Of a DNA stretch of 64,000 nt, positions 27,293 through 36,122 are shown piece after piece. The notes under the pieces are model-generated. The model did not search any database, was not told the DNA's origin, and saw only the letters and a list, made by a program, of their open reading frames with translations. The position numbers and the translations under genes were made by a program. Source of the stretch: Maribacter litoralis (GTDB taxonomy: Bacteria; Bacteroidota; Bacteroidia; Flavobacteriales; Flavobacteriaceae); the NCBI RefSeq assembly GCF_003075045.1, contig NZ_QCZD01000001.1, forward strand, positions 434,001 through 498,000, given 5' to 3'. Each line of letters starts with the position of its first letter. The first letter of the stretch is position 1.

Positions 27293-27736
27293 ATGATGAC
27301 CCAGAACATTCCTTTAAATTATTTCACTATGAACTATAAAATACTTGCCACTTCCCTATCACAGAACGATGCTACCATTCAAGTAAAAGAATCAATCATA
27401 GCATTTGGCACAACAACGAAAACAGTAAATACCCTACCCAATCCTGCAGAGTTATTTTTGAGCTCTTTTGCCGCCTGTATGCTAAAAAATGTTGAACGTT
27501 TTTCTGTCATGATGAAATTTAATTACGAAAAAACAGCAATGGAAGTTACTGCAGCACGTTTCGAAAACCCACCGAGAATGGATGACATTATGTACACCTT
27601 AACCATTTACAGTAATGAGGATAAATTAAATGTATCTCTTTTGAAAAAGAATATCGAAAAGTATGGTACCATTTATAATACCGTGAAACAAACATGTTCC
27701 ATATCAGGTAATATAAAAATAATTACCACTAGTTAA
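27293..27736 (+). CDS. OsmC/Ohr-family peroxide-stress protein
   Basis: 147 residues. Family layout: a beta-strand start, then NPAELFLSSFAACMLKNVERF with the first redox Cys near 62, and VKQTCSISGNIKI with the second near 137. OsmC and Ohr proteins reduce organic hydroperoxides with this cysteine pair. The family has many members of unknown substrate, and this one is closer to the general OsmC type than to Ohr. M1, M2 or M13 could be the start; M13 (MNYKILATSLSQ) is close to where relatives begin. Confidence 0.85.
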   Translation: MMTQNIPLNYFTMNYKILATSLSQNDATIQVKESIIAFGTTTKTVNTLPNPAELFLSSFAACMLKNVERFSVMMKFNYEKTAMEVTAARFENPPRMDDIMYTLTIYSNEDKLNVSLLKKNIEKYGTIYNTVKQTCSISGNIKIITTS

Positions 27737-27801
27737 TCTGCAAATAAACATTCATCTTAAAATCTCAAATTTTATGACAATATCGCTTGATATAACAGAA
27801 T

Positions 27802-28806
27802 TTATCGTACTAATCTACCTGTTAAATTTCCGGCAATGATATTGTTGACTTCACTTACCGTAGCAAAATTAACATCTCCCTCATAGGTATGTTTTAATGC
27901 ACAAGCCGCGCTTGCAAATTCCATCGCCTTATAATCATCATACTGCTGAAGTCCGTAAATCAACCCCGCTGCAAATGCATCTCCAGTACCTATACGATCT
28001 ACAATATGGGTAATGTCGATATCTTCGGTCTCCCTAAACTCTTTACCGTTCCACATTCGAGCTCTTATTTTATGCCAAGAAGAATTTAAAGACGTTCTAA
28101 TTTTATCAAAAACCTTTTCAATACTCGGAAATTCTTGAATCAACTGTTTACTTGCCTTAATAAAATCATCATTTTCATAGCCGTAGTCCGTTCCTAAAAC
28201 TTCATTAATTTCATTTACACCTCCAATAAAGATTGTAGAATAATGAAGTAGTTCAATTAAAGCTTCCTTAGGGTCTTGCCCGTATTGCCAAAGTCCACTT
28301 CGGTATGTAGGATCAGCAGAAACCGCCATTCCCTTTTCTCTTGCCAATTTTAACCCTTCCTTCAGCAAATCATAAGCTCCTTGTGACAATGCGGGTGTTA
28401 TGCCTGTCCAATGCATCCATTCCCCATTTTTTAAAGCGGTTTCCCAATTGACCTTTGAAGGTTCAATCTCTGAAAATGCAGAATGAGAACGATTATACGA
28501 AATCATACTAGGTCTTATTACCGCACCTACTTCTAAAAAATAGACCCCAAGAGGTCTTTTTGACTTTTCAATGGCAGAAGTATCCACTCCAAATTTTTGT
28601 ATATAAGTCATTGCCGTATCACCAATAAAATCATCTGAAACTGCACTAATATGCTTTACTTTACCCCCAAAATTGGAGATGGATATCCCAACATTCAGTT
28701 CTGTTCCCCCAAAATAAAATTCAACAATATTAGATTGTACAAATTTCTTATTGCCGCGCGGTGATATTCGCATTAAAACTTCCCCAAATGTTATTATTTG
28801 ACCCAT
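27802..28806 (-). CDS. PfkB-family sugar kinase, probably 2-dehydro-3-deoxygluconokinase
   Basis: 334 residues of the ribokinase/PfkB fold. The sugar-binding start is ITFGEVLMRISPRG, with YFGGTELNVGISISNFG (about 31-47). The anion-hole and catalytic motif is GTGDAFAAGLIYG (D276 as base). KDG kinases phosphorylate 2-keto-3-deoxygluconate from pectin, alginate or uronate breakdown in the Entner-Doudoroff end pathway. No KDPG aldolase or uronate gene is adjacent, so the substrate call is from resemblance only; fructokinase is the main alternative. Confidence 0.85.
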   Translation of the reverse strand: MGQIITFGEVLMRISPRGNKKFVQSNIVEFYFGGTELNVGISISNFGGKVKHISAVSDDFIGDTAMTYIQKFGVDTSAIEKSKRPLGVYFLEVGAVIRPSMISYNRSHSAFSEIEPSKVNWETALKNGEWMHWTGITPALSQGAYDLLKEGLKLAREKGMAVSADPTYRSGLWQYGQDPKEALIELLHYSTIFIGGVNEINEVLGTDYGYENDDFIKASKQLIQEFPSIEKVFDKIRTSLNSSWHKIRARMWNGKEFRETEDIDITHIVDRIGTGDAFAAGLIYGLQQYDDYKAMEFASAACALKHTYEGDVNFATVSEVNNIIAGNLTGRLVR

Positions 28807-28985
28807 AGTATAATTTTAAAACTAAAATAACCAATGTGCATTTAAAATACTATGCTTATTTCATAATATCTCAAAACAAGTATAGAATGATACATTACCC
28901 CTGCACCTATGATTATAAAATTTTAAAATATGCATTAACCTAATTATAACATCTTACCTCTCACATATTTATTTACTTTGTTATT

Positions 28986-29627
28986 ATGAATCAGCCACTA
29001 AAACATGAATGGAGAAAAAAGGAAAAAAGCATTTATTTGCCCAAAAATATACCGGAGCTTGTTACAATTCCAAGATTTAAATATGTATCCATTTATGGAG
29101 AAGGTAATCCAAACAGTAGTTATTTCACAGAACATATTCAGGCACTATACAGTGTAGCATATGCCATAAAAATGTCTTTAAAAAAAAGGGATGATTTACC
29201 TAAAAATTATATAGACTGGACAGTTTACCCACTAGAAGGTGTTTGGGATATCTCGGAAAAGGCAAAACAACATTTTACAGGACAAATCAACAAAGACGAA
29301 TTGGTGTTTAATTTAATGATCCGACAGCCAGAATTTATAACATTTGAGTTCTTTGCTGAAATGCTTGAGCTCGCAAAAAATAAGAAACCCCAGAAACTCT
29401 TAGAGAAGCTCAAATTACAAGAAATTGAAGAAGGACCATGCGTACAAATGCTACATATTGGAAGTTACGATACCGAAAATGAAACCTTTAAGGTGATGGA
29501 AACATATGCCGAAGAAAACAACTTAAAGCGAAAATCAAAAATTCATAGAGAGATTTATTTGTCGGACTTTAGAAAGGTTGCCAAGGATAAACTCAAAACG
29601 GTTTTACGATTTCAAGTAGAACACTAA
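28986..29627 (+). CDS. GyrI-like small-molecule-binding domain protein
   Basis: 213 residues resembling the stand-alone GyrI-like (SBP domain) proteins. After KHEWRKKEKSIYLP it has the family stretch ELVTIPRFKYVSIYGEGNPN, then SVAYAIKMSLKK and YPLEGVWDI, and later EGPCVQMLHIGSYDTENETFKVME. Such proteins bind hydrophobic cationic compounds; some members hydrolyse toxic esters, while others act with AraC regulators. No DNA-binding domain is attached here. It is a single gene with no partner in its surroundings. Confidence 0.85.
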   Translation: MNQPLKHEWRKKEKSIYLPKNIPELVTIPRFKYVSIYGEGNPNSSYFTEHIQALYSVAYAIKMSLKKRDDLPKNYIDWTVYPLEGVWDISEKAKQHFTGQINKDELVFNLMIRQPEFITFEFFAEMLELAKNKKPQKLLEKLKLQEIEEGPCVQMLHIGSYDTENETFKVMETYAEENNLKRKSKIHREIYLSDFRKVAKDKLKTVLRFQVEH

Positions 29628-29735
29628 GCACTTTAACTTATGAAACGCACACATAGAAGAATAGGGTATTATACAAATTGAATAATCAGCCATTTCTTCG
29701 TATCTTAATCTTACTTCATCAAATCATCAATCAAA

Positions 29736-30773
29736 ATGCAAAATAAACTCACTTTAACCATCCTACTTTTAGCCTTTAATGTAGCACTAGGACAAAATAA
29801 AATATCGGAAGAGAAATTTATAAACATTGGTGGTATCGAACAATGGATAACTATTAATGGCAATGACAGCGCTAACCCAGTGGTGTTGGTTGTTCATGGC
29901 GGACCCGGCAGTACATTAAGCCATTATAAAGATGATATATTCGCTGATTGGATGAAAGATTTTACCATTGTTCATTGGGATCAAAGAGGTGCCGGAAGAA
30001 CATTTGGCAAAAATTGCCCTAAAACTGTCAACGAAGATTTTTATGCCCGTAACCCCTTATCGATAAAAGAAATGACCAATGACGGCATTGCCGTTACAAA
30101 CTACCTATTGAAGCGACTCGACAAGAAAAAAGTTATTTTAATAGGTACATCATGGGGTTCTATTTTAGCGACCGAAATGGCGCAAAAACAGCCAGAAATT
30201 TTCCATGCCTACATTGGTCACGCTCAATTTGTTAATTTCTTGGCGAATATTAAAAATGCCTATAATGAAGTTATTGAAATAGCAGAAGAAAAAGAAGACG
30301 ACCAAATTCTTATTAAACTAAAGGAATTGGGACCACCACCGTATCCACAAGCAAAAAACTACGGACAGTTATTACGTGTTGTTAAACAATACGAAAAACT
30401 TAACGCCACCCCCGCCCCATCATCATGGTGGAAAATAGCATCTGCATATGAGAATAATGATGATGCTACAGATAGATATAACGGTGATGACTATTCCTTT
30501 TTAAATCTTGTTGGCGATGAACAAATTGGGGTGAAATCGATGGTTAGTCATATCGATTTCAACAAAACCTCACTTACTTTTCGCTTACCCGTTTTTATGA
30601 TCCAGGGCGAAAATGATATTCTTTGCTCCCAAAAGCTAAACAAGCCCTACTTTGAAAAAATTAGAGCTCCTAGAAAAGAGTATGTGGCCGTTTCAAATGC
30701 AGCCCACGGCTTTAACGAGGCCATTGTAAAGAAACAATTTGAAATTGTAAAATCGCTTCGCGTTCAAAATTAA
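29736..30773 (+). CDS. Exported alpha/beta hydrolase of the prolyl aminopeptidase type
   Basis: 345 residues with a Sec signal peptide (cleavage after about 20, ..ALGQ). The oxyanion motif HGGPG (54-58) is diagnostic for the proline iminopeptidase branch. The nucleophile elbow is GTSWGS with S139. The acid is the Asp in MIQGENDILC and the base is the His in AAHGFNEA near 330. It may be a periplasmic peptidase or ester hydrolase; the substrate cannot be settled. A TTG at 29679-29681 followed 20 bases later by TATCTTAA is a weak promoter match. Confidence 0.88.
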   Translation: MQNKLTLTILLLAFNVALGQNKISEEKFINIGGIEQWITINGNDSANPVVLVVHGGPGSTLSHYKDDIFADWMKDFTIVHWDQRGAGRTFGKNCPKTVNEDFYARNPLSIKEMTNDGIAVTNYLLKRLDKKKVILIGTSWGSILATEMAQKQPEIFHAYIGHAQFVNFLANIKNAYNEVIEIAEEKEDDQILIKLKELGPPPYPQAKNYGQLLRVVKQYEKLNATPAPSSWWKIASAYENNDDATDRYNGDDYSFLNLVGDEQIGVKSMVSHIDFNKTSLTFRLPVFMIQGENDILCSQKLNKPYFEKIRAPRKEYVAVSNAAHGFNEAIVKKQFEIVKSLRVQN

Positions 30774-30793
30774 GCTTAAAGTTGAAGCAAGAT

Positions 30794-31324
30794 TTACTTT
30801 CCTCCCTTTTCACCAATAAAGTGATCACTTTTGGCTTTAAAAAGTACATTGAACGTCGTTAAGCTACCATAAATACGTGTTATATACTGCTGAAGGTCTA
30901 CTTTTTCTTGGTCGTCTAAATTCTTGCTTGCATTAATTTTTTGCTCCATAACACGAATACGGTCACGTACCATTACAATCTTATGAAAGAATGTATTTAT
31001 TGGTATTTCTTTATTGCTTAAACCAGCTTCACCTGGTTCTAACACCAAATTCCCACCTTTCCATTTATCGGCTATTGCAACACGCTGGGTAGCATCGCTC
31101 CATTTTTGTAAAATGGAAACCAATGAACTTTCCACATCAAAAAAACTAACCGTATCTACCTCGTTTTCAATTGCCTCGATCACTTCATAATCCGAATCAA
31201 TGTCAATAGTTTCTAAGCCGCTGTCCATAAATGTTACCCAGTACATATTACTTGAAACATTGGTAATTACACCTTTACCAAATTCCGAGTGTGAGATTCT
31301 AGAACCTATTCCTAATATTTTCAT
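30794..31324 (-). CDS. Uncharacterised protein with a Tudor-like N-terminus
   Basis: 176 residues, no signal peptide and no membrane segment. The N-terminus GSRISHSEFGKGVITNVSSNMYWVTF... carries the G-x-x-x-x-H-x-x-F-G-x-G-x-V pattern found in small SH3/Tudor-like folds, such as the C-terminus of UvrD/PcrA helicases and CarD-like proteins. The rest is helical: a Trp-rich stretch SILQKWSDATQRVAIADKW, and a coiled region MVRDRIRVMEQKI. I cannot name the family. It lies convergent with the hydrolase, 20 bases away, and is divergent from the ThuA gene. Confidence 0.6.
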   Translation of the reverse strand: MKILGIGSRISHSEFGKGVITNVSSNMYWVTFMDSGLETIDIDSDYEVIEAIENEVDTVSFFDVESSLVSILQKWSDATQRVAIADKWKGGNLVLEPGEAGLSNKEIPINTFFHKIVMVRDRIRVMEQKINASKNLDDQEKVDLQQYITRIYGSLTTFNVLFKAKSDHFIGEKGGK

Positions 31325-31418
31325 GCGTTTTCAACTTTTATATACCGCTAATTTAAGATCAGTTTTTATGATCAGCAAAAAGAAATCTAGTTTATTACCT
31401 ATGAAATCTATATAGATT

Positions 31419-31449
31419 TTTGCAATCTTAACTACTTCATGTACATTTA
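31419..31449 (+). promoter_or_regulatory. Promoter of the ThuA-like lipoprotein gene
   Basis: TTTG (31419-31422), 19-base spacer, TACATTTA (31442-31449). It differs from the TTTG-N19-TAnnTTTG consensus only in the last base. It lies 35 bases before the ATG. Confidence 0.5.
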
Positions 31450-31484
31450 ATGGCAACATTTGAGCGTAACCTAAATACATCATC

Positions 31485-32528
31485 ATGAAAAAATTAATGG
31501 CAATTACCATGTTATGTCTAATACTTATCTCTTGCGGAGAAAAAAAGAAAGAAGTTGCTCAACATATGTCATCCCCTGTAAAATTAAAAGCCCTTATAAT
31601 CGACGGACAGAACAATCATTACGTGTGGCCAAAAACGACAATGATGATGAAAGATTATCTAGAACAAACCGACTTGTTCACTGTAGATATTGAAAGAATG
31701 GATTCTGTATGGTTAGGAATAAAATATAATAAAACACGGCCAGAAGCTTATGAATCTTTTATTGAGACCTACCCTTTGAAAGACAAGACATATCAAGTAT
31801 CGAATAGTCCAATAAAAACTTCAGACTTTACACTTAATTTCAGTGATTATGATGTAATTATATCTAACCTTGGTTCCGACTCTCCTTTATGGCCCGTAAA
31901 AACAAGAGAAGCTTTTGAAAGTTATATGAAAAATGGCGGAGGGCTTGTGGTTATTCATGCCGCTGATAACGCTTGGGGAGATTGGGAAGAATATAATAAG
32001 ATGATCGGCCTTGGTGCTTGGGGAGGTCGCAATGAAAAATCAGGACCCTACGTGTATTACAATAACGAAGGAGAACTAATTAAAGATACCTTAGCCGGTG
32101 TATGCGGTTCTCACGGACCAGAATATGAATTTCAACTTACCACAAGAGCGCCTGAACACCCAATTATGAAAGGAATACCTGAAAAATGGTTACACACGCC
32201 AGATGAAATGTATGAACGTATGAGAGGTCCTTTTGAAAATGCTACTATATTGGCAACAGCTTATGCCGATGTTGAGAAGAATGCACCACCATGGGACCCA
32301 AATGTTACAGGTTTAGGTCAGCATGTACCACAGTTAATGGCAATCAATTATGGTGAAGGGCGTGTTTTTCATTCTACCTTAGGTCACTTTGATTATTCTA
32401 TGCAATGCGTAGGCTTTATCACAACACTTCAACGTGGAACGGAATGGGCAGCAACCGGAAAAGTTACTCAAAAGGTACCTGTAGATTTTCCATCAGCAGA
32501 TGCATCAAATTCAAGACCTTGGAAATAA
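31485..32528 (+). CDS. ThuA-domain lipoprotein
   Basis: 347 residues. The signal peptide ends in the lipobox ISC (Cys at about 17). The ThuA (trehalose utilization, glutamine-amidotransferase-like) fold follows: LKALIIDGQNNHYVWP (about 32-47), YDVIISNLGSDSPLWP, AFESYMKNGGGLVVIHAADNAWG (about 145-165), HGPEYEFQLTTRAPEHPIMKGIP, and LGQHVPQLMAINYGEGRVFHSTLGHFDYS. Members are mostly found with sugar oxidoreductases or glycan degradation; none lies here. It may bind or modify a sugar outside the cell. Confidence 0.92.
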   Translation: MKKLMAITMLCLILISCGEKKKEVAQHMSSPVKLKALIIDGQNNHYVWPKTTMMMKDYLEQTDLFTVDIERMDSVWLGIKYNKTRPEAYESFIETYPLKDKTYQVSNSPIKTSDFTLNFSDYDVIISNLGSDSPLWPVKTREAFESYMKNGGGLVVIHAADNAWGDWEEYNKMIGLGAWGGRNEKSGPYVYYNNEGELIKDTLAGVCGSHGPEYEFQLTTRAPEHPIMKGIPEKWLHTPDEMYERMRGPFENATILATAYADVEKNAPPWDPNVTGLGQHVPQLMAINYGEGRVFHSTLGHFDYSMQCVGFITTLQRGTEWAATGKVTQKVPVDFPSADASNSRPWK

Positions 32529-32538
32529 CAGTTATAAT

Positions 32539-33006
32539 TTACTCCAAAACCGGGTCGCAATCTTCTTTTCTTCTTGAATCAACTAAATAAATGATTTTCC
32601 ATGCATCTTCCTCTTTATATAACTGAAAAGAATTAACCCCACAGTGACTGAATTCACCATTGTACCAAAATTCATACGGCGCCCATACGTGGGCCATACC
32701 ACCATCTATTTGTATTTTATAATCCAATATCTTTTCATGAAAAGGTATAGAATCTGGTGTGGTAATCATGAAATTTACTAAATCATTAAAATTCGTATTT
32801 CGAACAATCATATTACCTAGTACATTTAAATTTACCGTCTGCATTTTAACATCTGCATCTACAACACTTTTCATTGCAAATTCATTTTTACTATTTAATG
32901 CATAAAAAAAAGTCTCTACCGCATATTTTACCTTTACCTCTTCATCTATTTGTGATTGTATTACGTTAACCATGAAAAGTGATAACAGTAAAGAGAAATA
33001 TTTCAT
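32539..33006 (-). CDS. Exported NTF2-like (nuclear transport factor 2 superfamily) protein
   Basis: 155 residues with a signal peptide of about 18 (MKYFSLLLSLFMVNVIQSQ). The NTF2/SnoaL-like cone begins VKYAVETFFYALNSKNEFAMKSVVDADVKMQTV and ends with VWAPYEFWYNGEFSHCGVNSFQLYKEEDAWKIIYLVDSR features. No active-site residues are evident. Such proteins often bind small ligands or have no known role. It converges on the ThuA gene (10-base gap) and has a minus-strand TAATTTTG box at 33035-33042. Confidence 0.85.
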   Translation of the reverse strand: MKYFSLLLSLFMVNVIQSQIDEEVKVKYAVETFFYALNSKNEFAMKSVVDADVKMQTVNLNVLGNMIVRNTNFNDLVNFMITTPDSIPFHEKILDYKIQIDGGMAHVWAPYEFWYNGEFSHCGVNSFQLYKEEDAWKIIYLVDSRRKEDCDPVLE

Positions 33007-33116
33007 AGCGTACCTTTTAAAAAGTTGTTTGCGTCAAAATTAGGGAAATTATAAAAGAACCCTACTAATGGATTCTTTTTAGAGAGTGCTTAATCTCATT
33101 AAAACTCCTTACTTTT

Positions 33117-33959
33117 ATGGCGCAAAACCAAAAACAAATTATGTCAACAGCTAAAAAAGAATACAAAAGAGTTACGGTTAAATCTTTAGTGGATATGAAG
33201 AAGAACGGAGAGAAAATCTCCATGCTTACGGCATATGACTATTCTATGGCCAAAATTGTTGACGCCGCCAAGGTTGATGTTATTTTGGTTGGTGATTCGG
33301 CCAGTAACGTAATGGCGGGTCATGAAACTACTTTGCCAATTACATTGGATCAGATGATTTACCACGCTTCTTCTGTCATAAGAGCTATTGACCGTGCATT
33401 GGTGGTTGTAGATTTACCATTTGGAAGCTACCAAAGCGACCCTAAAGAAGCTTTGCGATCGGCAATTAGAATCATGAAAGAAAGTGGCGCACATGCTGTT
33501 AAACTTGAGGGTGGTGCAGAAATTAAGGAGTCCGTAAAAAGAATACTTGCAGCCGGTATTCCGGTTATGGGACACTTGGGGCTAACACCACAGTCTATCT
33601 ATAAGTTTGGAACATATACCGTTCGTGCAAAAGAAGAGGAAGAAGCAGAAAAATTAATGGAAGATGCCAAATTACTTCAAAAATTAGGTTGTTTCGGTAT
33701 TGTACTAGAAAAGATACCTGCAATGCTCACAAAAAAAGTATCTGAAAACCTAACAATACCTACAATAGGCATTGGCGGAGGCAAATACGCTGATGGTCAA
33801 GTTTTAGTTGTTCATGATTTATTAGGAATGACACACGAGTTCAACCCTCGTTTTTTACGTAGATACATGAATTTGTACGAAGAAATGGGAAATGCTATTT
33901 CCAATTATGTTAGTGATGTAAAAAGTCAAGATTTTCCTAATGATGACGAGCAATATTAA
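33117..33959 (+). CDS. panB: 3-methyl-2-oxobutanoate hydroxymethyltransferase (ketopantoate hydroxymethyltransferase)
   Basis: First step of pantothenate synthesis: it adds a hydroxymethyl group from methylene-tetrahydrofolate to 2-oxoisovalerate. 280 residues. Motifs are [16 protein letters not shown], the metal-binding [22 protein letters not shown] region, KLEGGAE, the [11 protein letters not shown] motif, and the catalytic Glu in VLEKIPA. All are intact. The N-terminus could start at M1 (33117) or M9 (33141, [11 protein letters not shown], where relatives usually begin). It is followed after 17 bases by a pseudouridine synthase gene, so the two probably form an operon. Confidence 0.97.
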   Translation: MAQNQKQIMSTAKKEYKRVTVKSLVDMKKNGEKISMLTAYDYSMAKIVDAAKVDVILVGDSASNVMAGHETTLPITLDQMIYHASSVIRAIDRALVVVDLPFGSYQSDPKEALRSAIRIMKESGAHAVKLEGGAEIKESVKRILAAGIPVMGHLGLTPQSIYKFGTYTVRAKEEEEAEKLMEDAKLLQKLGCFGIVLEKIPAMLTKKVSENLTIPTIGIGGGKYADGQVLVVHDLLGMTHEFNPRFLRRYMNLYEEMGNAISNYVSDVKSQDFPNDDEQY

Positions 33960-33976
33960 TTAATATCTGATATTTT

Positions 33977-34675
33977 TTGTCAAAAAAAATACATTCTACA
34001 GTCGATAATCTTCAAGTGCTATTTGAGGACAATCACATTATAGTCGTCAATAAACGCCCTGGTGATATTGTGCAAGGCGACAAGACTGGCGATAAACCAT
34101 TGAGCGATACCGTAAAAGCTTTTCTAAAAAAGAAATACAACAAACCGGGCAATGTTTATTTAGGGGTTGTACATCGCTTGGATAGACCGACTTCCGGCAT
34201 AGTTTTGTTTGCGAAAACCTCTAAGGCCTTACCCAGGTTGAATAAATTGTTCGCAGAAAAAAGTGCTAATAAAACATATTGGGCAATAGTGAAAAATGCT
34301 CCGACAGAACCAGAAAAAAGACTGGTTCATTATATGAAGCGAAACACCAAACAAAATAAATCGTACGCAAACATAAAAAAAGTTCCCGATAGCAAAAAAG
34401 CTATACTGAGTTATAATATCATAAAAAAACTAGACCGCTATTTTCTTTTAGAAGTCGATCTTGAAACCGGTCGTCATCATCAAATTAGATCTCAACTCTC
34501 TTCAATAGGAAGCCCAATAAAAGGAGACTTAAAATACGGTTTCAATAGAAGTAACGAAGACGGAAGCATTCACTTACATGCAAGAAAATTAAGGTTCATA
34601 CATCCTGTAAAAAAAGAGCCTATCGAAATTATAGCCCCACCTCCGAATGATCCAATTTGGAACGCGTGTCTTTAA
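33977..34675 (+). CDS. RluA-family pseudouridine synthase
   Basis: 232 residues, no S4 domain in front. The catalytic motif HRLDRPTSG holds D69, and the family motifs VLFEDNHIIVVNKRPGD (start), LEVDLETGRHHQIRSQLSSIGSPIKGDLKYG and HLHARKLRFIHP are present. It isomerises uridine in ribosomal or transfer RNA; the exact target site cannot be read from sequence. The start is TTG, 17 bases after the panB stop; no other start would keep the N-terminal strand. Confidence 0.93.
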   Translation: MSKKIHSTVDNLQVLFEDNHIIVVNKRPGDIVQGDKTGDKPLSDTVKAFLKKKYNKPGNVYLGVVHRLDRPTSGIVLFAKTSKALPRLNKLFAEKSANKTYWAIVKNAPTEPEKRLVHYMKRNTKQNKSYANIKKVPDSKKAILSYNIIKKLDRYFLLEVDLETGRHHQIRSQLSSIGSPIKGDLKYGFNRSNEDGSIHLHARKLRFIHPVKKEPIEIIAPPPNDPIWNACL

Positions 34676-34706
34676 TTTCACTATTTTTAGCACAAACACT
34701 ATTACC

Positions 34707-35237
34707 ATGTTAAAGAAAATTTGTGCCCTAAGTATATTCTTAGTTATAATTTCATGCAGTAGCTACAACTCCATCGACGCCTTTTACAATGCTCATAAAA
34801 ATGACAATCATGTAACGGCAGTTCGCGTTCCGCAATTTATGTTATCGATGATCAGTGAGATTTCACCAGAAATGAAAGCTATGGTCGGCAATACCAAAGA
34901 CCTAAGGTATATGCAATTTCCAAGCACTACCACTAGTAAAACCCAATTTCTTAATAAAGAAATGAATGGTATTACCGGTAATTCATTTATTGAAGTGTTC
35001 CGTAAGAACAATGAACTAAAGCGCAATGTGGTTTCAATTCGCGAAAAGAAAAATTCCGTTAAGGAAATTTTGGTTTACAATAACGATAACCGAACTGGCT
35101 CTTTTCTATATTTTAATGGTGATTTTGACCCTGTGAAGGTCAGGGAAATGGCAAAAAATGAGCAGTTCACTAAATTTGGCGATAACATTATTAACCAGTT
35201 TGGAGCTACCACCCCGGGTATCAACTCTGAAAATTAA
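34707..35237 (+). CDS. DUF4252 lipoprotein
   Basis: 176 residues from ATG 34707. The N-terminus MLKKICALSIFLVIISCSS is a lipoprotein signal with Cys at 17. The body matches DUF4252 in layout: IDAFYNAHKNDNHVTAVRVPQFML, EMKAMVGNTKDLRYMQ, and FLYFNGDFDPVKVREMA. An in-frame ATG at 34647 inside the rluA gene would add 20 residues, without giving a signal peptide, so it is rejected. The function of DUF4252 is unknown; in Bacteroidota these genes are often found beside sigma factor and anti-sigma genes, which are absent here. Confidence 0.85.
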   Translation: MLKKICALSIFLVIISCSSYNSIDAFYNAHKNDNHVTAVRVPQFMLSMISEISPEMKAMVGNTKDLRYMQFPSTTTSKTQFLNKEMNGITGNSFIEVFRKNNELKRNVVSIREKKNSVKEILVYNNDNRTGSFLYFNGDFDPVKVREMAKNEQFTKFGDNIINQFGATTPGINSEN

Positions 35238-35246
35238 TACACTGGT

Positions 35247-36107
35247 TTATGTTGATTTTTTAGAACGGACACTTTCTATAACTACGGAGCTTAAAATAAG
35301 AATACCCCCTAAAATTGTAGTTCCTTTTGGAATTTCAGAAAGAAAAATAGCTCCTAACAGAATACCGTAAACAGGCTGTACACTGCTCAATATGCTCACC
35401 GTAGTAATATTAAAATGCTTAAAAGTCATTAAAAATAAAGTATGGCCAATAGCAGTAGTTAATACCGCCAATGCAACAAGTACTTCCCACTGACCTACTA
35501 GCGTATTAGACGTTACCGAAAATAAAAACGGAAAAAGCAAGACTCCCACTATTGCAGTTTGGTATGTCATTAACATAGATCCATTATACTTAGAAACCTT
35601 TCTTTTCATTAGAATATTTCTTAAAGCATATGCTAAAGCCGAAAAAACACCGAAGCCAATAGCAATGGTATATGAATTTTCAAAATCTAGAGAGGGACTT
35701 AAAAAATACATACCTGCAAGAACCAAAAAAGCAAGAAGCAAATGAACTAGTTGAAACTTAGTCTTTAACAGAATGGGCTCTAAAAGAGCTGTAATTACTG
35801 GATAGGTAAAAATTGAGAGCATACCAATTGCAACGTTCGATAATTTTAACGCATAGAAATAGGCTACCCAATGTACACCCATTAATACACCGCTCAAGAA
35901 GATAACCAACGTATCTTTTCTCTCGATTTTGAGGCTAAAACCTTTCCATTTACAATACAGAAACAATGCTATAAAAGCAAGAACTGCCCTAGCACCAATA
36001 GCAACCGGCACCGGCAATTGTACATAACGGCCCAACGCTCCAGAAGTGGCTATAAAGAGCATAGCCAAATTAATTTCCAATAAATGTTGAATGTGATTGC
36101 TTTTCAT
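35247..36107 (-). CDS. EamA-family (DMT superfamily) transporter
   Basis: 286 residues with ten predicted transmembrane helices in two EamA repeats (about 7-135 and 145-280). The first repeat carries the motif FLSGVLMGVHWVAYFYALKLSNVAIGMLSIFTYPVITALLEP, here cut to its ends, typical of metabolite exporters of the RhaT/EamA kind. The second ends with LSSVQPVYGILLGAIFLSE and ILSSVVIES. Substrate unknown. It converges on the DUF4252 gene and is 15 bases downstream of the TPR-like gene on the same strand, so these two may be co-transcribed. Confidence 0.92.
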   Translation of the reverse strand: MKSNHIQHLLEINLAMLFIATSGALGRYVQLPVPVAIGARAVLAFIALFLYCKWKGFSLKIERKDTLVIFLSGVLMGVHWVAYFYALKLSNVAIGMLSIFTYPVITALLEPILLKTKFQLVHLLLAFLVLAGMYFLSPSLDFENSYTIAIGFGVFSALAYALRNILMKRKVSKYNGSMLMTYQTAIVGVLLFPFLFSVTSNTLVGQWEVLVALAVLTTAIGHTLFLMTFKHFNITTVSILSSVQPVYGILLGAIFLSEIPKGTTILGGILILSSVVIESVRSKKST

Positions 36108-36122
36108 TTACCCGTGTATCAC

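Noticed and set aside
34647-34706. Longer start for the DUF4252 gene inside the pseudouridine synthase gene
   Set aside because: The extra 20 residues are an out-of-frame reading of the upstream gene and would bury the lipoprotein signal.
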